This document shows positions 1 through 9,723 of a stretch of 64,000 bases of DNA, in pieces (within the stretch, counting starts at the first letter, position 1; every line of letters starts with the position of its first letter). The stretch covers positions 496,001 to 560,000 of the forward strand of contig NZ_QEWQ01000001.1 of NCBI RefSeq assembly GCF_003121845.1, read 5' to 3'. Source of the stretch: Ignatzschineria ureiclastica (lineage in GTDB: Bacteria; Pseudomonadota; Gammaproteobacteria; Cardiobacteriales; Wohlfahrtiimonadaceae). The notes below the pieces were generated by a model. That model saw nothing but the letters and a program-made list of their open reading frames with translations, did not search any database and was not told the DNA's origin. Both the position numbers and the translations under genes were made by a program.

Positions 1-1446
1 ACCTTCTGCCCTATCGTTACCTGTAGTCGATTTACTCTCAATCGGCTTTAGATTGACTTTATTCTCGCCGGGATGATGATCCGTTTTGGATTTCTTCGAT
101 CTACGTCTTGAAGGTCGTTTTTTCTGAGAACCATCATTGGCATTCGTAGAATCATCTTGTCCATTCACGACATTTTTCAAAGCTTGTTTGACTTCTCGGC
201 GCTCTTCTCTGTTACGTTGCTGTTCATCCGCTAAAAGCGTTGCTTCATAGACAGAAAATTGCCCTTTCCAATAATTCGCTCGAGCGATAACCGACTCACT
301 CTCTCCCGCCTCAGCGCGAAGTAGTAAAAAGTCATAAGCCGCCTTAAAACGCGGATTTGTCATCAATTTTTCAGGATGATGAATCACTTTTGCTTCTAAT
401 CTAAATTGTAATATCCATAATTCTTCAATAAACTCACGCACATAACGCGGAATCACTGTAATCTGATGCTGAATTTTAAAAACTTCATCAATGGCTTGTT
501 CAGAAGCCTGGCGATATTTTACACCTTGTGCGGTTAATGTATTAAAACGGGTAATAAAGGGTTCCCATAACAAAGAACCATACACAAAATAAGGGGAACT
601 CGATAATCCCTCTTTAGCGCGTAAATCTGAATTATGAAGCGACTGACGTAGCAGATGTTGTGCCGGGAAATCTTGTTGCGCTAATGCTTTATAAGTTAAA
701 GGGAATAAAATCTCAAATAACTGATGCGCCATTAATCGCCCATACGATGCTTCACCATGCCCTGTTAAAAAGAGCTTCAGGACTTCATCATACATCCTTG
801 CCGGTGAGACATTTTCAAGTAATTGCCGATGCTCAGCTATCGGTGCTAATAACGCAGAATCAATTTGGAAACCAAGCTTTGCCTCAAAACGAATTGCTCG
901 CAAAATCCGCACAGGATCCTCTAAGAATCGTTCAGTAGGGTTTCCAATTAAACGAAGTTGCCGTTTTTTCATATCAGCCAAACCACCACAATAATCAATA
1001 ATGGTTTGGTCACGCACATCATAAAAGAGCGCATTAATGGTAAAATCTCGGCGCATTGCATCTTCATCAATATCTCCATAGATATTATCCCGCGTAACAA
1101 ATCCTTCTTGATTAGTCTGATAGTGCTTCGAACGATCATCCACTTCATTAGAACGGAAAGTCGCAACTTCTACCACTTCTCGCCCAAATAGGACATGCAC
1201 TAAACGAAAGCGACGACCAATAATTCGGCTATTGCGGAATAATTTACGAATCTCATTTGGATGTGCATCAGTGACAATATCAAAATCTTTCGGTGCTAAA
1301 CCCAACAAAAGATCCCGAACACCGCCACCGACCAAATAGGCATTAAATCCGGCGCGATTCAATCGTTGAATGACGGTCATCGAATTTTTTGAAATTTGGC
1401 GATTACGGATAGGATGCGTATCTGCCGAATAGATTGTTGGCTCCAT
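1..1446 (-). CDS. pcnB: Poly(A) polymerase PcnB, C-terminus cut by window edge
   Basis: Polynucleotide adenylyltransferase, which adds 3' poly(A) tails that mark RNAs for decay. I translated the reverse strand from ATG at 1446; the frame stays open for 482 codons to base 1, so the stop lies outside the window. The class II nucleotidyltransferase core is clear near the N-terminus: a GGGVRDLLLG loop followed by PKDFDIVTDA with the catalytic Asp pair, then the RRDFTINAL and RFLEDPVRILRAIRF motifs typical of PcnB and CCA-adding enzymes. The visible C-terminus is Lys/Arg-rich (RPSRRRSKKSK), as in PcnB tails that bind RNA. AGGAG lies 9 bases before the ATG. The basic tail and overall length favour PcnB over a tRNA nucleotidyltransferase. 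It lies downstream of rpsI on the same strand, behind a terminator. Confidence 0.93.
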   Translation of the reverse strand, partial: MEPTIYSADTHPIRNRQISKNSMTVIQRLNRAGFNAYLVGGGVRDLLLGLAPKDFDIVTDAHPNEIRKLFRNSRIIGRRFRLVHVLFGREVVEVATFRSNEVDDRSKHYQTNQEGFVTRDNIYGDIDEDAMRRDFTINALFYDVRDQTIIDYCGGLADMKKRQLRLIGNPTERFLEDPVRILRAIRFEAKLGFQIDSALLAPIAEHRQLLENVSPARMYDEVLKLFLTGHGEASYGRLMAHQLFEILFPLTYKALAQQDFPAQHLLRQSLHNSDLRAKEGLSSSPYFVYGSLLWEPFITRFNTLTAQGVKYRQASEQAIDEVFKIQHQITVIPRYVREFIEELWILQFRLEAKVIHHPEKLMTNPRFKAAYDFLLLRAEAGESESVIARANYWKGQFSVYEATLLADEQQRNREERREVKQALKNVVNGQDDSTNANDGSQKKRPSRRRSKKSKTDHHPGENKVNLKPIESKSTTGNDRAEG

Positions 1447-1470
1447 TGCCACTGGCTCCTCGCCGTTATT

Positions 1471-1503
1471 CCAAAAAGAAAAGCCTTTCGCTAGAAAGGC
1501 TTT
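1471..1503 (-). terminator. Intrinsic terminator of rplM-rpsI
   Basis: A perfect 10-bp stem (1480-1489 with 1494-1503) and a 4-base loop. On the minus strand it is followed by a T-rich run (TTCTTTTTGG). It sits 36 bases after the rpsI stop and 25 bases before the pcnB start, so it separates the ribosomal operon from pcnB. Confidence 0.8.
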
Positions 1504-1538
1504 GATCTGTTTTATCATACTCAAAATAGCGATAGAAA

Positions 1539-1931
1539 TTAACGTTTTGAGAACTGTGTTGCACGACGTGCACCACGAAGACCGATTTTCTTACGCTCAA
1601 CACTACGTGGGTCACGAGTTACGAAGCCAGCTTTACGTAATGGTGCACGATTTGCTTCATCATAATCGATTAATGCACGTGTTAAACCATGACGAATTGC
1701 ACCAGCTTGACCACTCATACCACCGCCTTTTACAGTTACGATCACATCAAATTGATCTGTAGACTCTAAAAGTTCTAATGGTTGACGAACGATCATGCGA
1801 GTGACTTCGCGTGGGAAGTACTCATCAATTGCTTTGTTATTTACAATAATGTTGCCTGTACCTTTGCGTAAGAAGACACGTGCTGCTGATCTTTTACGTC
1901 TTCCAGTACCATAGTTTTGGTTAACTGCCAT
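1539..1931 (-). CDS. rpsI: 30S ribosomal protein S9
   Basis: Ribosomal protein S9 (uS9) of the small subunit, whose C-terminal tail reaches the P-site tRNA. The 130-residue product has the usual family length. It contains the [15 protein letters not shown] start and ends in the conserved basic tail [14 protein letters not shown], with the terminal Lys-Arg that contacts tRNA. It lies 20 bases downstream of rplM, the standard bacterial order rplM-rpsI, and is co-transcribed with it. A strong terminator follows. Confidence 0.98.
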   Translation of the reverse strand: MAVNQNYGTGRRKRSAARVFLRKGTGNIIVNNKAIDEYFPREVTRMIVRQPLELLESTDQFDVIVTVKGGGMSGQAGAIRHGLTRALIDYDEANRAPLRKAGFVTRDPRSVERKKIGLRGARRATQFSKR

Positions 1932-1951
1932 AATAAATTCTCTCTTCTTAA

Positions 1952-2380
1952 TTAGATGTCTAAAACTTTAGGTTGCTGTGCTGCGTGAGCATGCTCAGGA
2001 CCTGCGTACACTTTAAGCTTACGAAGCATATCTCTTCCTAAAGCATTTTTAGGGAGCATACCTTTTACCGCAAACTCAATTACGTTCGTAGGTTTAGTTT
2101 GCAACATCTTTTCAAGTGTCGTTTCTTTTAAATGACCAACATAACCAGTATGCTTGTAGTAAATTTTTTGCTGCATTTTGTTACCGCTTACACGAATTTT
2201 ATCCGCATTCACAATAACGATATAATCACCTGTATCTACGTGTGGTGTAAATTCAGGCTTATGCTTACCACGTAAGCGTCTTGCAACTTCGCTCGCTAAA
2301 CGGCCGAGGGTTTTTCCTTCTGCATCGATTAAAAACCATTCACGGGTTACTTCAGCAGGCTTTGCACTAAATGTTTTCAT
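1952..2380 (-). CDS. rplM: 50S ribosomal protein L13
   Basis: Ribosomal protein L13 (uL13), an early assembly protein of the large subunit. I place the start at ATG 2380 (142 residues, [11 protein letters not shown]), preceded by GGAG at 6 bases. An upstream in-frame TTG would add four residues, but it lies over that ribosome binding site, so it is unlikely. The sequence carries the family's [21 protein letters not shown] and [19 protein letters not shown] motifs. It is the first gene of the rplM-rpsI operon. L13 autoregulates this operon through the rplM leader in E. coli, and the leader here is also structured. Confidence 0.98.
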   Translation of the reverse strand: MKTFSAKPAEVTREWFLIDAEGKTLGRLASEVARRLRGKHKPEFTPHVDTGDYIVIVNADKIRVSGNKMQQKIYYKHTGYVGHLKETTLEKMLQTKPTNVIEFAVKGMLPKNALGRDMLRKLKVYAGPEHAHAAQQPKVLDI

Positions 2381-2555
2381 TGAAAACTCCAAAATAAATA
2401 ATCACTAACAAAAAAATCTAAGACCAACAATTCAATCCACCGGTAACGAGAATACCGGCAAGCGCTAGGCGCTCATAGAATACTGGCTTAAATCAACGTT
2501 AGGGGTCGCTGGTAAACGATTCGGGCATTTTACTGAATATATGCCTAAAGATCAA
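2381..2555 (-). promoter_or_regulatory. rplM promoter and structured leader
   Basis: On the minus strand a sigma70-like promoter is visible: -35 TTGATC (2555-2550), a 17-base spacer, and -10 TAAAAT (2532-2527). Transcription would start near 2520, giving a leader of about 140 nt before the rplM ATG. The leader holds two hairpins: CCGGTA/TACCGG (2440-2458) and AGCGC/GCGCT (2461-2473). Its position and folding fit an L13-binding autoregulatory leader. That function is inferred from E. coli, not shown by the sequence. Confidence 0.55.
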
Positions 2556-2825
2556 GCTAAATAGCAATCGAACACTCTAACATAAATCTATAAAAATATC
2601 GCCTAGTGGCTACTCTCGTTATCGAACCTTCTATTTTAATTAAAGTTGAGTTCACTGAAATCAAAACCCCAATTTATAGAATAAAAATCACTTTAAAAAC
2701 AAAAGCATAAAAATACACTTCTACAGTGCAAAAAACAGATCTTTACTCCTCAATCTCTTCAAAAAAATCAGAAAATGATCTCTGAAAAATCATATTCATA
2801 AAAGCGGTCTTCAAGATCCTTCAAT

Positions 2826-2872
2826 AAATGCAAATGATAATCTATTGCATTTGAAAATAAGATCCATAAAAT
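2826..2872 (+). promoter_or_regulatory. Fur box overlapping a promoter for the SIP reductase
   Basis: An 8-bp inverted repeat (AAATGCAA 2826-2833, TTGCATTT 2845-2852) surrounds ATGATAATCTA. The 19-mer 2830-2848 matches the classical Fur consensus at 13 of 19 positions. A possible -35 (TTGCAT, 2845-2850) lies inside the box and a -10 (TAAAAT, 2867-2872) follows at 16 bases, so bound Fur would block RNA polymerase. A second possible -35 (TTGACA, 2901-2906) has no good -10. The rest of 2556-2989 is AT-rich with nothing else recognised. Confidence 0.6.
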
Positions 2873-2989
2873 AGAGTATTCACGAATAAATTTTAAGACT
2901 TTGACAAAGTCTCTATTTCAGCGATCTATGGTAACTTTTACGCAAAATTGGACCATCACGCTGATGTTTAAATACTTAAAGGATGGTTT

Positions 2990-3787
2990 ATGAAAGTCCA
3001 TAGAACAACTGTTTCACTGGTAGATAAGCACTATATTACACCCAGCTACTTACGCCTGACATTCCACTGCGAAGAGATCACCCCTTTTGCAGAGGTACCT
3101 TTAGGTGTGAATAACAAACTCTTTATTCCACCGCAAGGTGTGAGCCAAGTAATGATGCCGAGTTATAATGCTGATCTAAAAGCCTGGGAGATTGAAGATG
3201 AATCCCTACGCCCGACTGTACGTACTTATACCCATCGCGCCATTGATCTTGAAAAGCAACATTTAACGGTTGATTTTGTTATTCACGAGGGAGACTCCGT
3301 TGCCTGCCAATGGGCACGCAATGCAAAAGCCGGCGACACCATTGGACTTGCTATGAAGTTGGCTCACCGAGACGTATTGCCCCCGCGAGACCACTATCTC
3401 TTTATCACTGATATGACCGGTATTCCTGTCGTTTCCGCATTAGTCTCGACAGTCCCACCATCAGCATCTGTAACCGTCATTACAGAAGTGTTAAGTGAAG
3501 CGGATATCCACCCTGCTCATTATCAGACAGCAGCAAACCTTCAACTTCAGTGGCTTGTGAATGCTCATCCGGAACAAGGTAGCGAATTAGCCTCTCGCGG
3601 AATAGAAGCATGGAAACAATTGCCGGAATCGAATTTTAGTCATATTACAGCCGAATATCATACCGTTAAAAAACTTCGTGACTTTCTTCGACAAGAGATG
3701 GGAAAAGGTAAAGAGGATTTCTTCGCCTGCGCCTATTGGCAAATAAATAAACGAGAAGATGAAGAGCGGGAAAAACGTTTAGATTAA
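2990..3787 (+). CDS. Siderophore-interacting protein (FAD/NAD(P)H ferric reductase)
   Basis: Cytosolic flavin reductase of the SIP/ViuB family, which releases iron by reducing ferric siderophores. The 265-residue length fits the family. The N-terminal FAD-binding barrel has the RTYTHRAIDLE motif (R-x-Y-T, about residue 77), followed by a VDFVIHEG strand. A C-terminal SIP domain ends in a basic helix and the FFACAYWQINKREDEE segment. The upstream Fur box supports iron-starvation control. No siderophore biosynthesis or receptor gene lies next to it, so the substrate may be a xenosiderophore. SIP rather than FSR type is inferred from the lack of a C-terminal Cys cluster. Confidence 0.88.
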   Translation: MKVHRTTVSLVDKHYITPSYLRLTFHCEEITPFAEVPLGVNNKLFIPPQGVSQVMMPSYNADLKAWEIEDESLRPTVRTYTHRAIDLEKQHLTVDFVIHEGDSVACQWARNAKAGDTIGLAMKLAHRDVLPPRDHYLFITDMTGIPVVSALVSTVPPSASVTVITEVLSEADIHPAHYQTAANLQLQWLVNAHPEQGSELASRGIEAWKQLPESNFSHITAEYHTVKKLRDFLRQEMGKGKEDFFACAYWQINKREDEEREKRLD

Positions 3788-3794
3788 GGATCAC

Positions 3795-3852
3795 TCACTT
3801 GCAGGCGCTCGATTGTAATGGAATTGCAAGTATTCCCTCCCGCCGCGAAAGA
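3795..3852 (+). repeat. Partial copy of the multi-hairpin repeat family
   Basis: Only the right end of the dispersed family is present. It has the GCAGGCGCTCGAT segment followed by GGAATTGCAAGTATTCCC and CTCCCGCC, which match the ends of the arrays near 27.7, 57.2 and 59.1 kb. It lies just after the SIP stop codon, between convergent genes. Confidence 0.7.
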
Positions 3853-3899
3853 GCTTTGATTTGAAATCACCTATTCTGAAAATAAAATTTTATCAATCC

Positions 3900-3937
3900 C
3901 CATAAAAATACCCTCAGATCTTCATCTTGAGGGTATT
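3900..3937 (-). terminator. Terminator of fruBKA
   Basis: A 10-bp stem (AATACCCTCA 3907-3916 with TGAGGGTATT 3928-3937) is followed on the minus strand by a T-run. It lies about 90 bases after the fruA stop, between convergent genes, and may also stop SIP transcription. Confidence 0.7.
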
Positions 3938-4025
3938 TCTGTATTGGATATATCCCTAATACTATTTATAGTGAATATATCGCCGTATATGGTAGATCGT
4001 TACTGCTCATATTGAGAAGCAATGA

Positions 4026-5801
4026 TTACTTCGCAGGAGCCACAACTTCTACACGTTTTTTCAATACGCCAAGTAATAGCGCTGAAACAACGGTTCCGGC
4101 AACGATTGCAATGACATAGCCTAATAAGTGACTAATTGCACCTGGAATAAAGAGTACGAAGATACCACCGTGTGGTGCACGAAGTTCACAACCGAGCATC
4201 ATTGAGATACCGCCAGCAACGGCTGCTCCCACAACGAATGCAGGAATAACGCGTAATGGATCTCTCGCGGCAAATGGAATCGCCCCTTCACTAATAAATG
4301 AGAGACCAAGAACCCCTGTTGCTGCTCCTGATTCATACTCATCTTTGGTGAACTTACTACGATAGAGACGCGTTGCAAGCGCTGCGGCAAGCGGGGGTAC
4401 CATACCGGCTGCCATAACAGCTGCCATTGGCTCATAAACACCTGAACCGATAAGCGCTGCTGATGTTGCATAGGCTGCCTTATTCACAGGTCCCCCCATA
4501 TCAACCGCCATCATACCACCGATTAAAGCGCCTACAAGGAAACCACCTGCACCTTGCATCCCTTTCAACCAGTTTTCAAGTGCGTGTAGGATATAAGCCA
4601 CCGGTTCACCCACGATATAAACCATAATAAGACCCACAAAGAGGGTACCTAATAATGGCAAAATCAAAATTGGCTTCAAACCTTCCAAATTGCGAGGTAA
4701 TTTGAGGTATTTCACTAAGAATCTCACGAAATAACCTGCTACGAAACCGGCAATAATACCCCCTAAGAAGCCTGAACCTGTTGCCGTTGCCAACATCCCG
4801 CCGATCATACCGGGTGCAAGACCGGGTCTATCAGCAATTGAGAAAGCAATATATCCCGCTAATACAGGAACCATCAAGCCTAATCCATAGCTACTACCAA
4901 TAGTAAAGAGGTAATATCCTAAAGTCCCCTCTTCTTTTCCAACGTTGATACCGCCGACTGCGAAAGCAATGGCCATCAACAATCCGCCGGCAACCACGAA
5001 CGGTAACATGAATGAAACCCCGTTCATCAGATGCTTATAAACGCCTGCTGATTTCGCTTTTTCACCTGTATCTTCTTCTACATCATCAGCATCACTACTC
5101 GCACCTTTTTGCATTTTTGCTTCTTTCAGTGCTTGTTCAATGAGGCCTTGACCATCACTAATGGCTTTTTTAGTACCTGATGAGAAGACACGTTTACCAT
5201 TAAAACGTGAACGATCCACTTCACGATCCGCAGCGATCATTACGATATCGGCTTCTCGAATCTCTTTCGCAGTCAATGTATCTTGTGCACCCACTGAACC
5301 TTGGGTTTCAACACGCATCTCAATCCCCATCGCTTTAGCAGAGTTAATCAACCCTTCTGCCGCCATAAAGGTATGTGCAATCCCAGTGGGACACGAGGTA
5401 ATACCCACAATTTTAATGGGACCAGAATGCGATGCTTCTTCACCATTATCACCACTACTTGCCTTGGCATCTGATTTAGCTAAAGAAGTGGAACCTGAAG
5501 CTTGACCGGCAACGGCTTTCTGTAATACCTCAGTAGTATTATCTAAAACCGCATCCGCTGTAACCGATTGGAATTGACCTTTTAAACCTGAGACTTGATC
5601 GGCAGAAAGATCCACTAACAACACCGCGTCCTGCGCTGTTGGGTTTTGCGAAAACTGCGGTAAACGTCCGATTTCCGTTAAAGAATTAAGATCTAAGGTA
5701 ATACCTTCTTTTTCTGCCGACGCTTTCAAAGCTTCTAAAACAACAATACGCCGGACATCTGAAGTTTGTGGTCCTACGACTACCCATAACTTTCGATTCA
5801 T
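4026..5801 (-). CDS. fruA: PTS fructose transporter EIIBC
   Basis: Inner-membrane fructose permease that imports fructose and phosphorylates it to fructose 1-phosphate. The 591-residue protein starts with a degenerate EIIB' domain (about residues 1-100) and a low-complexity Ser/Ala/Gly/Asp linker. Then comes the active EIIB domain with phospho-accepting Cys137 in GITSCPTGIAHTF. A long EIIC domain of hydrophobic helices runs from about 255 to the end, with the conserved GGPVNKAAYATS and SEGAIPFAARDP segments. It is the last gene of fruB-fruK-fruA, three bases after fruK. The B'-BC layout is that of E. coli and Pseudomonas FruA. Confidence 0.97.
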   Translation of the reverse strand: MNRKLWVVVGPQTSDVRRIVVLEALKASAEKEGITLDLNSLTEIGRLPQFSQNPTAQDAVLLVDLSADQVSGLKGQFQSVTADAVLDNTTEVLQKAVAGQASGSTSLAKSDAKASSGDNGEEASHSGPIKIVGITSCPTGIAHTFMAAEGLINSAKAMGIEMRVETQGSVGAQDTLTAKEIREADIVMIAADREVDRSRFNGKRVFSSGTKKAISDGQGLIEQALKEAKMQKGASSDADDVEEDTGEKAKSAGVYKHLMNGVSFMLPFVVAGGLLMAIAFAVGGINVGKEEGTLGYYLFTIGSSYGLGLMVPVLAGYIAFSIADRPGLAPGMIGGMLATATGSGFLGGIIAGFVAGYFVRFLVKYLKLPRNLEGLKPILILPLLGTLFVGLIMVYIVGEPVAYILHALENWLKGMQGAGGFLVGALIGGMMAVDMGGPVNKAAYATSAALIGSGVYEPMAAVMAAGMVPPLAAALATRLYRSKFTKDEYESGAATGVLGLSFISEGAIPFAARDPLRVIPAFVVGAAVAGGISMMLGCELRAPHGGIFVLFIPGAISHLLGYVIAIVAGTVVSALLLGVLKKRVEVVAPAK

Positions 5802-5804
5802 AAT

Positions 5805-6764
5805 CTATTTCTCCACTTTGTCAATTTGAACTGCTTGTGCCAATGTTTCGACAACACTATTTTCCGGAAGATGAGGTCCGATAAATCCTAAAGTTCCCAC
5901 CGCAAAAGCTGTTCCTAAGCGTGCAACACGCTCAAGATCTAGTTCATCGGTAGAATCTGTTAATGAGGCTTCTGCAATAGCCGCAGTCATTCCTGCCACC
6001 ATTGCATCTCCTGCACCTACTGTTGTAAGCACTTTCGGTGCTTTAAGATAGGCGCGTAGCGTTCCTGTTTTAGAGAGGAAATAAGCACCCTCTCCACCCA
6101 TAGAGATCACTACTAATGCAACCCCTAAATCTACTAATTTTCGGGCTTCTGTCAAAATGGCTTCCGTCGTTTCTAACTTTCGACCGGCCCATTGAGAAAG
6201 TTCTACTTCATTGGGCTTCACAGCAAATGGTAAACGATCGCCCTTCAATGCTTCAATTAAGGCTTCACCCGATGCATCAAGAATTACCTTACTCCCTTGC
6301 GGTGCTACTTTAATCAATTGTCGATAACTATCTACCGGCATCCCTTCAGCTAAAGAACCTGAAAGAACCAATAATGCAGGTTTCTGTTCTGCAAAAGTCT
6401 CGGCAACACGCTGTAAAGCCACTTCATTTCCTGCAATGCCAGGTAGATTAATATCAGTTGTATCATTTTGATCGACAATTTTGATATTCGTGCGATTTTG
6501 CCCTGAGACGCGCACAAAGCAATCTTGAATCGATTTGGCTTTCAGTGCTTCTTCAAAAATCTGAGAATTACTCTCCCCTAACAAACCACCGGCACGAATA
6601 GAAAACTGCCCCCAATCCGCTAAGCAAGAGGCCACCATAATACCTTTACCGCCGGCATTGTAATGGACAGACTCCGCTCGCTGTACCGCACCGACAGTTA
6701 AGAGCGGTACTTTGATAGTCTGATCAATCGCCGGATTGAGCGTAATGGCTAGAATAGTGCTCAT
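5805..6764 (-). CDS. fruK: 1-Phosphofructokinase
   Basis: Cytosolic PfkB-family kinase converting fructose 1-phosphate to fructose 1,6-bisphosphate. The 319 residues match the family. The N-terminus (ILAITLNPAIDQTI) and the NAGGKGIMVASCLA substrate-binding motif are typical of 1-phosphofructokinases. Near the C-terminus, TTVGAGDAMVAGM carries the catalytic Asp and anion hole of PfkB signature 2. Its ATG overlaps the fruB stop by four bases (ATGA), so the two are translationally coupled, and fruA follows after three bases. Operon position and sequence distinguish it from tagatose or ribokinase relatives. Confidence 0.96.
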   Translation of the reverse strand: MSTILAITLNPAIDQTIKVPLLTVGAVQRAESVHYNAGGKGIMVASCLADWGQFSIRAGGLLGESNSQIFEEALKAKSIQDCFVRVSGQNRTNIKIVDQNDTTDINLPGIAGNEVALQRVAETFAEQKPALLVLSGSLAEGMPVDSYRQLIKVAPQGSKVILDASGEALIEALKGDRLPFAVKPNEVELSQWAGRKLETTEAILTEARKLVDLGVALVVISMGGEGAYFLSKTGTLRAYLKAPKVLTTVGAGDAMVAGMTAAIAEASLTDSTDELDLERVARLGTAFAVGTLGFIGPHLPENSVVETLAQAVQIDKVEK

Positions 6765-9319
6765 TCATCGCCTCCTTGAAGTGCTTCCACTTCATCGGCG
6801 CTCTCAAATGAGAGGGCTTTTTCAGCAAGCGCTTTAATATCTGCAAAAGATTTTTTACGAATACCGGCTTTCACTGCCGCAACATCTCTTGGTGTCATCG
6901 ATAATTCACTCACACCTAAGCCCATCAAGATCTGTGCACCTAAAGGATCGCCCGCTAAACCACCACAAACACCCACTGGACGTTGATGTTTTTGTGCCCC
7001 TTTTACCGTTAAATCAATCAGACGTAAAACCGCAGGGTGCAGACTTTTCGCTTCCGCCGCTAATACAGGGTTTTGACGGTCAGTTGCAAGGGTATATTGT
7101 GTTAAGTCATTCGTACCAATTGAGAAGAAAGCCACGTGTTCCGCAAGTTTATCGGCTAATACCGCAGCCGCCGGCACTTCGATCATAATTCCGATGGGAA
7201 TTTCCGGCGCATCTAAGCTACTACGCACATCTTCACAATATTGTTTGAGCGTTAATACTTCTGAAACAGAAGTGATCATCGGGAACATAATCTTAATATT
7301 GCTCACCTCTTTTGCCGCACGATAAAGTGCACGCAATTGTGGCAACATCAGATCTAAACGTCTTAATAAGAGTCGAGATCCACGCACTCCTAAGAAAGGA
7401 TTCTCTTCATGCGGTAATTTAAGATGCGCCACTTGTTTATCGCCCCCGATATCAAGTGTTCGGATAATAAGCTCACGCCCTTCAAGTTTTTGCCCCATCT
7501 CGAGGTAAGTGGCATATTGCTCATCTTCTGTCGGCGTATCACCACGCTCAAGGAAGAGGAACTCAGTACGCATCAAACCAACACATTCTGCACCTTCTGA
7601 GAGGGCTAATTTCACCTGGTCAGGACGGTTAATATTCGCACCGATAATAATATTCACATCATCTGTTGTCGTTGCCGGTAATTGACGACCTTTCTCTGCC
7701 TCTAAGCGTTTCTCCGCTAATTGCGCTGCCCACTCTTTCGCAGAAGCTAAATTCTCTTCTGAAGGATCGAGATAAACACGTCCGGCATCTCCATCAACAA
7801 CCAAGGTATGTTTTTGTCCAAGATCAGCTAGCGTGGAACCTAATTTATCCCCCATCTTATCACCAAGTGCAACCACGGCAGGAATACCTAAAGTTCTTGC
7901 TAAAATAGCCGTATGAGAAGTAGGTCCACCGGCAAATGTTGCAATCCCTTTCACTTTATTCGGATCTAAACCAGCTGTATCTGATGGTGTTAAATCTTCT
8001 GCGACGACGATAAATTCACCGGCAGGTAGATCTGTCAATGAGTTTTTCTTCAAGCTACTATCAATATTCGCTAATACCCGCTGCCCGATATCACGAAGGT
8101 CGATTGCTCTAGCGGCAATTAGAGGATTACCATTACTCGCTAATTGATTCGCTTTCACTTCCACCGCTTCATGCCAAGCCCAAGCAACACCATGACCTGC
8201 TACCATTTGTTGGCTAGCGAGTGTCATTAACTCTTCATCCGCTAAAAGGGCTGATTGTGCTTTAAAGATCTCAGCATCTTTGGCACCTAAACGACGGGTA
8301 ATATCATCCACCACCGATTTAAGTTGCAGTTGTGTTTTTTCTAACGCACGGCTTAAACGATCACTCGCACTAATGAGTGGCTCAGGTTGATCAGGAATTT
8401 CAAGCACTTTTGATTCAAGGTAGTAGACTTGCCCCATTGCAAATCCAGGGCTTGCTGTCACACCGGCAATCGGCGTAATCTCTGCTGCAGGCTTCCATCC
8501 ACCATGTTTAACATTCATTAAGGCTTCAGCTGCTTTTTTCGCGGCCTCAATCTCCCCTTTTGAAAGGCTCGTAATCACTTGTTTCAGTTGCATTAAAGCA
8601 TCTTGTGCTTTATCACCTTCGGCAGAGATCACAACTTGATCTCCCTCCCTTAAGCCTAACTGAAGTAATCCCACCATATTGCTAGCATCCGCTACTTCTT
8701 GTTGGTGACGCACTTGAATTTTAATCCCTTGCTCAACCCATGCTTTCGCCGCATCTGACCATGCAGTTGCAGGACGCGCATGTAAACCTGAAGGATAGTC
8801 AACAGTCCATTCAAATTTCTCCGCGAAGTCTGTTGCCGCGTCAGTATTACCTGCATTATGAGCGTTAGCACTCGCATCATCGTCCAATAATGCTTTTAAA
8901 ATAAGAGAAGGATCATTAGTCGTTTGTAATTGTGTAAGAAGTTCTTTATTTTGCATCAAACGGGTTAAACGACGCAGAATCGTAATGTGGTTATCCCCTT
9001 TTGCCGCAATCCCCACGACTAAAGTCGCTTTTTCACCATCGTTCCATTCAACGCCTTCCGGCACTTGTAACACGGCAATCGCATCCTCTTTAATCGAAGA
9101 TTTATCCTCAACCATTCCATGAGGAATCGCAATTCCGGAACCAAGATATGTATTAGAAACAGATTCTCGCTGAAGCATGCTCGCCCCGAAGTTGGGTTCA
9201 ACAGCATTCGCTGCTACCAAAATTTCTCCGACTTGTTCAATTGCTTCAGATTTACTCTTAGGTGCTGCATTTAGCTTAATGGATGATTCGGTTAAGATAA
9301 GCTTCGTTGATGATGCCAT
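6761..9319 (-). CDS. fruB: Fused fructose PTS protein EIIA-HPr-EI
   Basis: Multiphosphoryl-transfer protein that carries phosphate from PEP to FruA in a single polypeptide. I start at ATG 9319 (852 residues) because GGAGG lies 4 bases upstream; an ATG four codons earlier would cover that site. Domains in order: EIIA (His67 in GIAIPHGMVED), HPr (His180 in GLHARPATAW), then enzyme I with phospho-His469 in GGPTSHTAILART, a PEP-binding RTEFLFLER motif and the C-terminal GVCGGLAGD with the active Cys. Pseudomonas FruB has the same EIIA-HPr-EI fusion. It makes the operon independent of general PtsH/PtsI. No fruR/cra gene is adjacent, so the regulator is unseen. Confidence 0.97.
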   Translation of the reverse strand: MASSTKLILTESSIKLNAAPKSKSEAIEQVGEILVAANAVEPNFGASMLQRESVSNTYLGSGIAIPHGMVEDKSSIKEDAIAVLQVPEGVEWNDGEKATLVVGIAAKGDNHITILRRLTRLMQNKELLTQLQTTNDPSLILKALLDDDASANAHNAGNTDAATDFAEKFEWTVDYPSGLHARPATAWSDAAKAWVEQGIKIQVRHQQEVADASNMVGLLQLGLREGDQVVISAEGDKAQDALMQLKQVITSLSKGEIEAAKKAAEALMNVKHGGWKPAAEITPIAGVTASPGFAMGQVYYLESKVLEIPDQPEPLISASDRLSRALEKTQLQLKSVVDDITRRLGAKDAEIFKAQSALLADEELMTLASQQMVAGHGVAWAWHEAVEVKANQLASNGNPLIAARAIDLRDIGQRVLANIDSSLKKNSLTDLPAGEFIVVAEDLTPSDTAGLDPNKVKGIATFAGGPTSHTAILARTLGIPAVVALGDKMGDKLGSTLADLGQKHTLVVDGDAGRVYLDPSEENLASAKEWAAQLAEKRLEAEKGRQLPATTTDDVNIIIGANINRPDQVKLALSEGAECVGLMRTEFLFLERGDTPTEDEQYATYLEMGQKLEGRELIIRTLDIGGDKQVAHLKLPHEENPFLGVRGSRLLLRRLDLMLPQLRALYRAAKEVSNIKIMFPMITSVSEVLTLKQYCEDVRSSLDAPEIPIGIMIEVPAAAVLADKLAEHVAFFSIGTNDLTQYTLATDRQNPVLAAEAKSLHPAVLRLIDLTVKGAQKHQRPVGVCGGLAGDPLGAQILMGLGVSELSMTPRDVAAVKAGIRKKSFADIKALAEKALSFESADEVEALQGGDE

Positions 9320-9723
9320 AAGACCTCCCATTCAATAATTCGTAGTCAATTATTACTTTAATCAATAACAATTAATTGACCTGATAACTAATTCTGCATT
9401 CAATAATGACAGAAGATTGATGCCGTACTACTCCTAGCTACACACTACTATAAATCAATCTATAAAAAGAATTAACTTTCTAATAAATTGTCTAATATAT
9501 AGTAATATATATGTCTGATGATATTTGATATTACAACACATTATTTTCTTCTATCTGTCGCTATCTTGTTAAAATTTTCTAATAAGATACAATTTATATC
9601 AATCTATACTCCCATTATCGCCGAAAACTATTAAAATTTATCGAATAATTTTCATTTTTTATCAACAAAAATTGATGTAAAACCGTTTTTGCACATTTTT
9701 TCAGACTCAAGGAGTAGCTCAAG
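9320..9723. other. Divergent intergenic region, fruB / DUF4139 gene
   Basis: About 400 bases of AT-rich DNA that must hold the promoters of fruB (minus) and the DUF4139 gene (plus). It has a run of near-alternating A/T around 9480-9680. I see no convincing Cra/FruR palindrome, no small ORF with a ribosome binding site and no repeat-family element. Confidence 0.4.

Noticed and set aside
660-1191. Plus-strand ORFs at 660-938 and 958-1191
   Set aside because: They lie antisense to the well supported pcnB frame.
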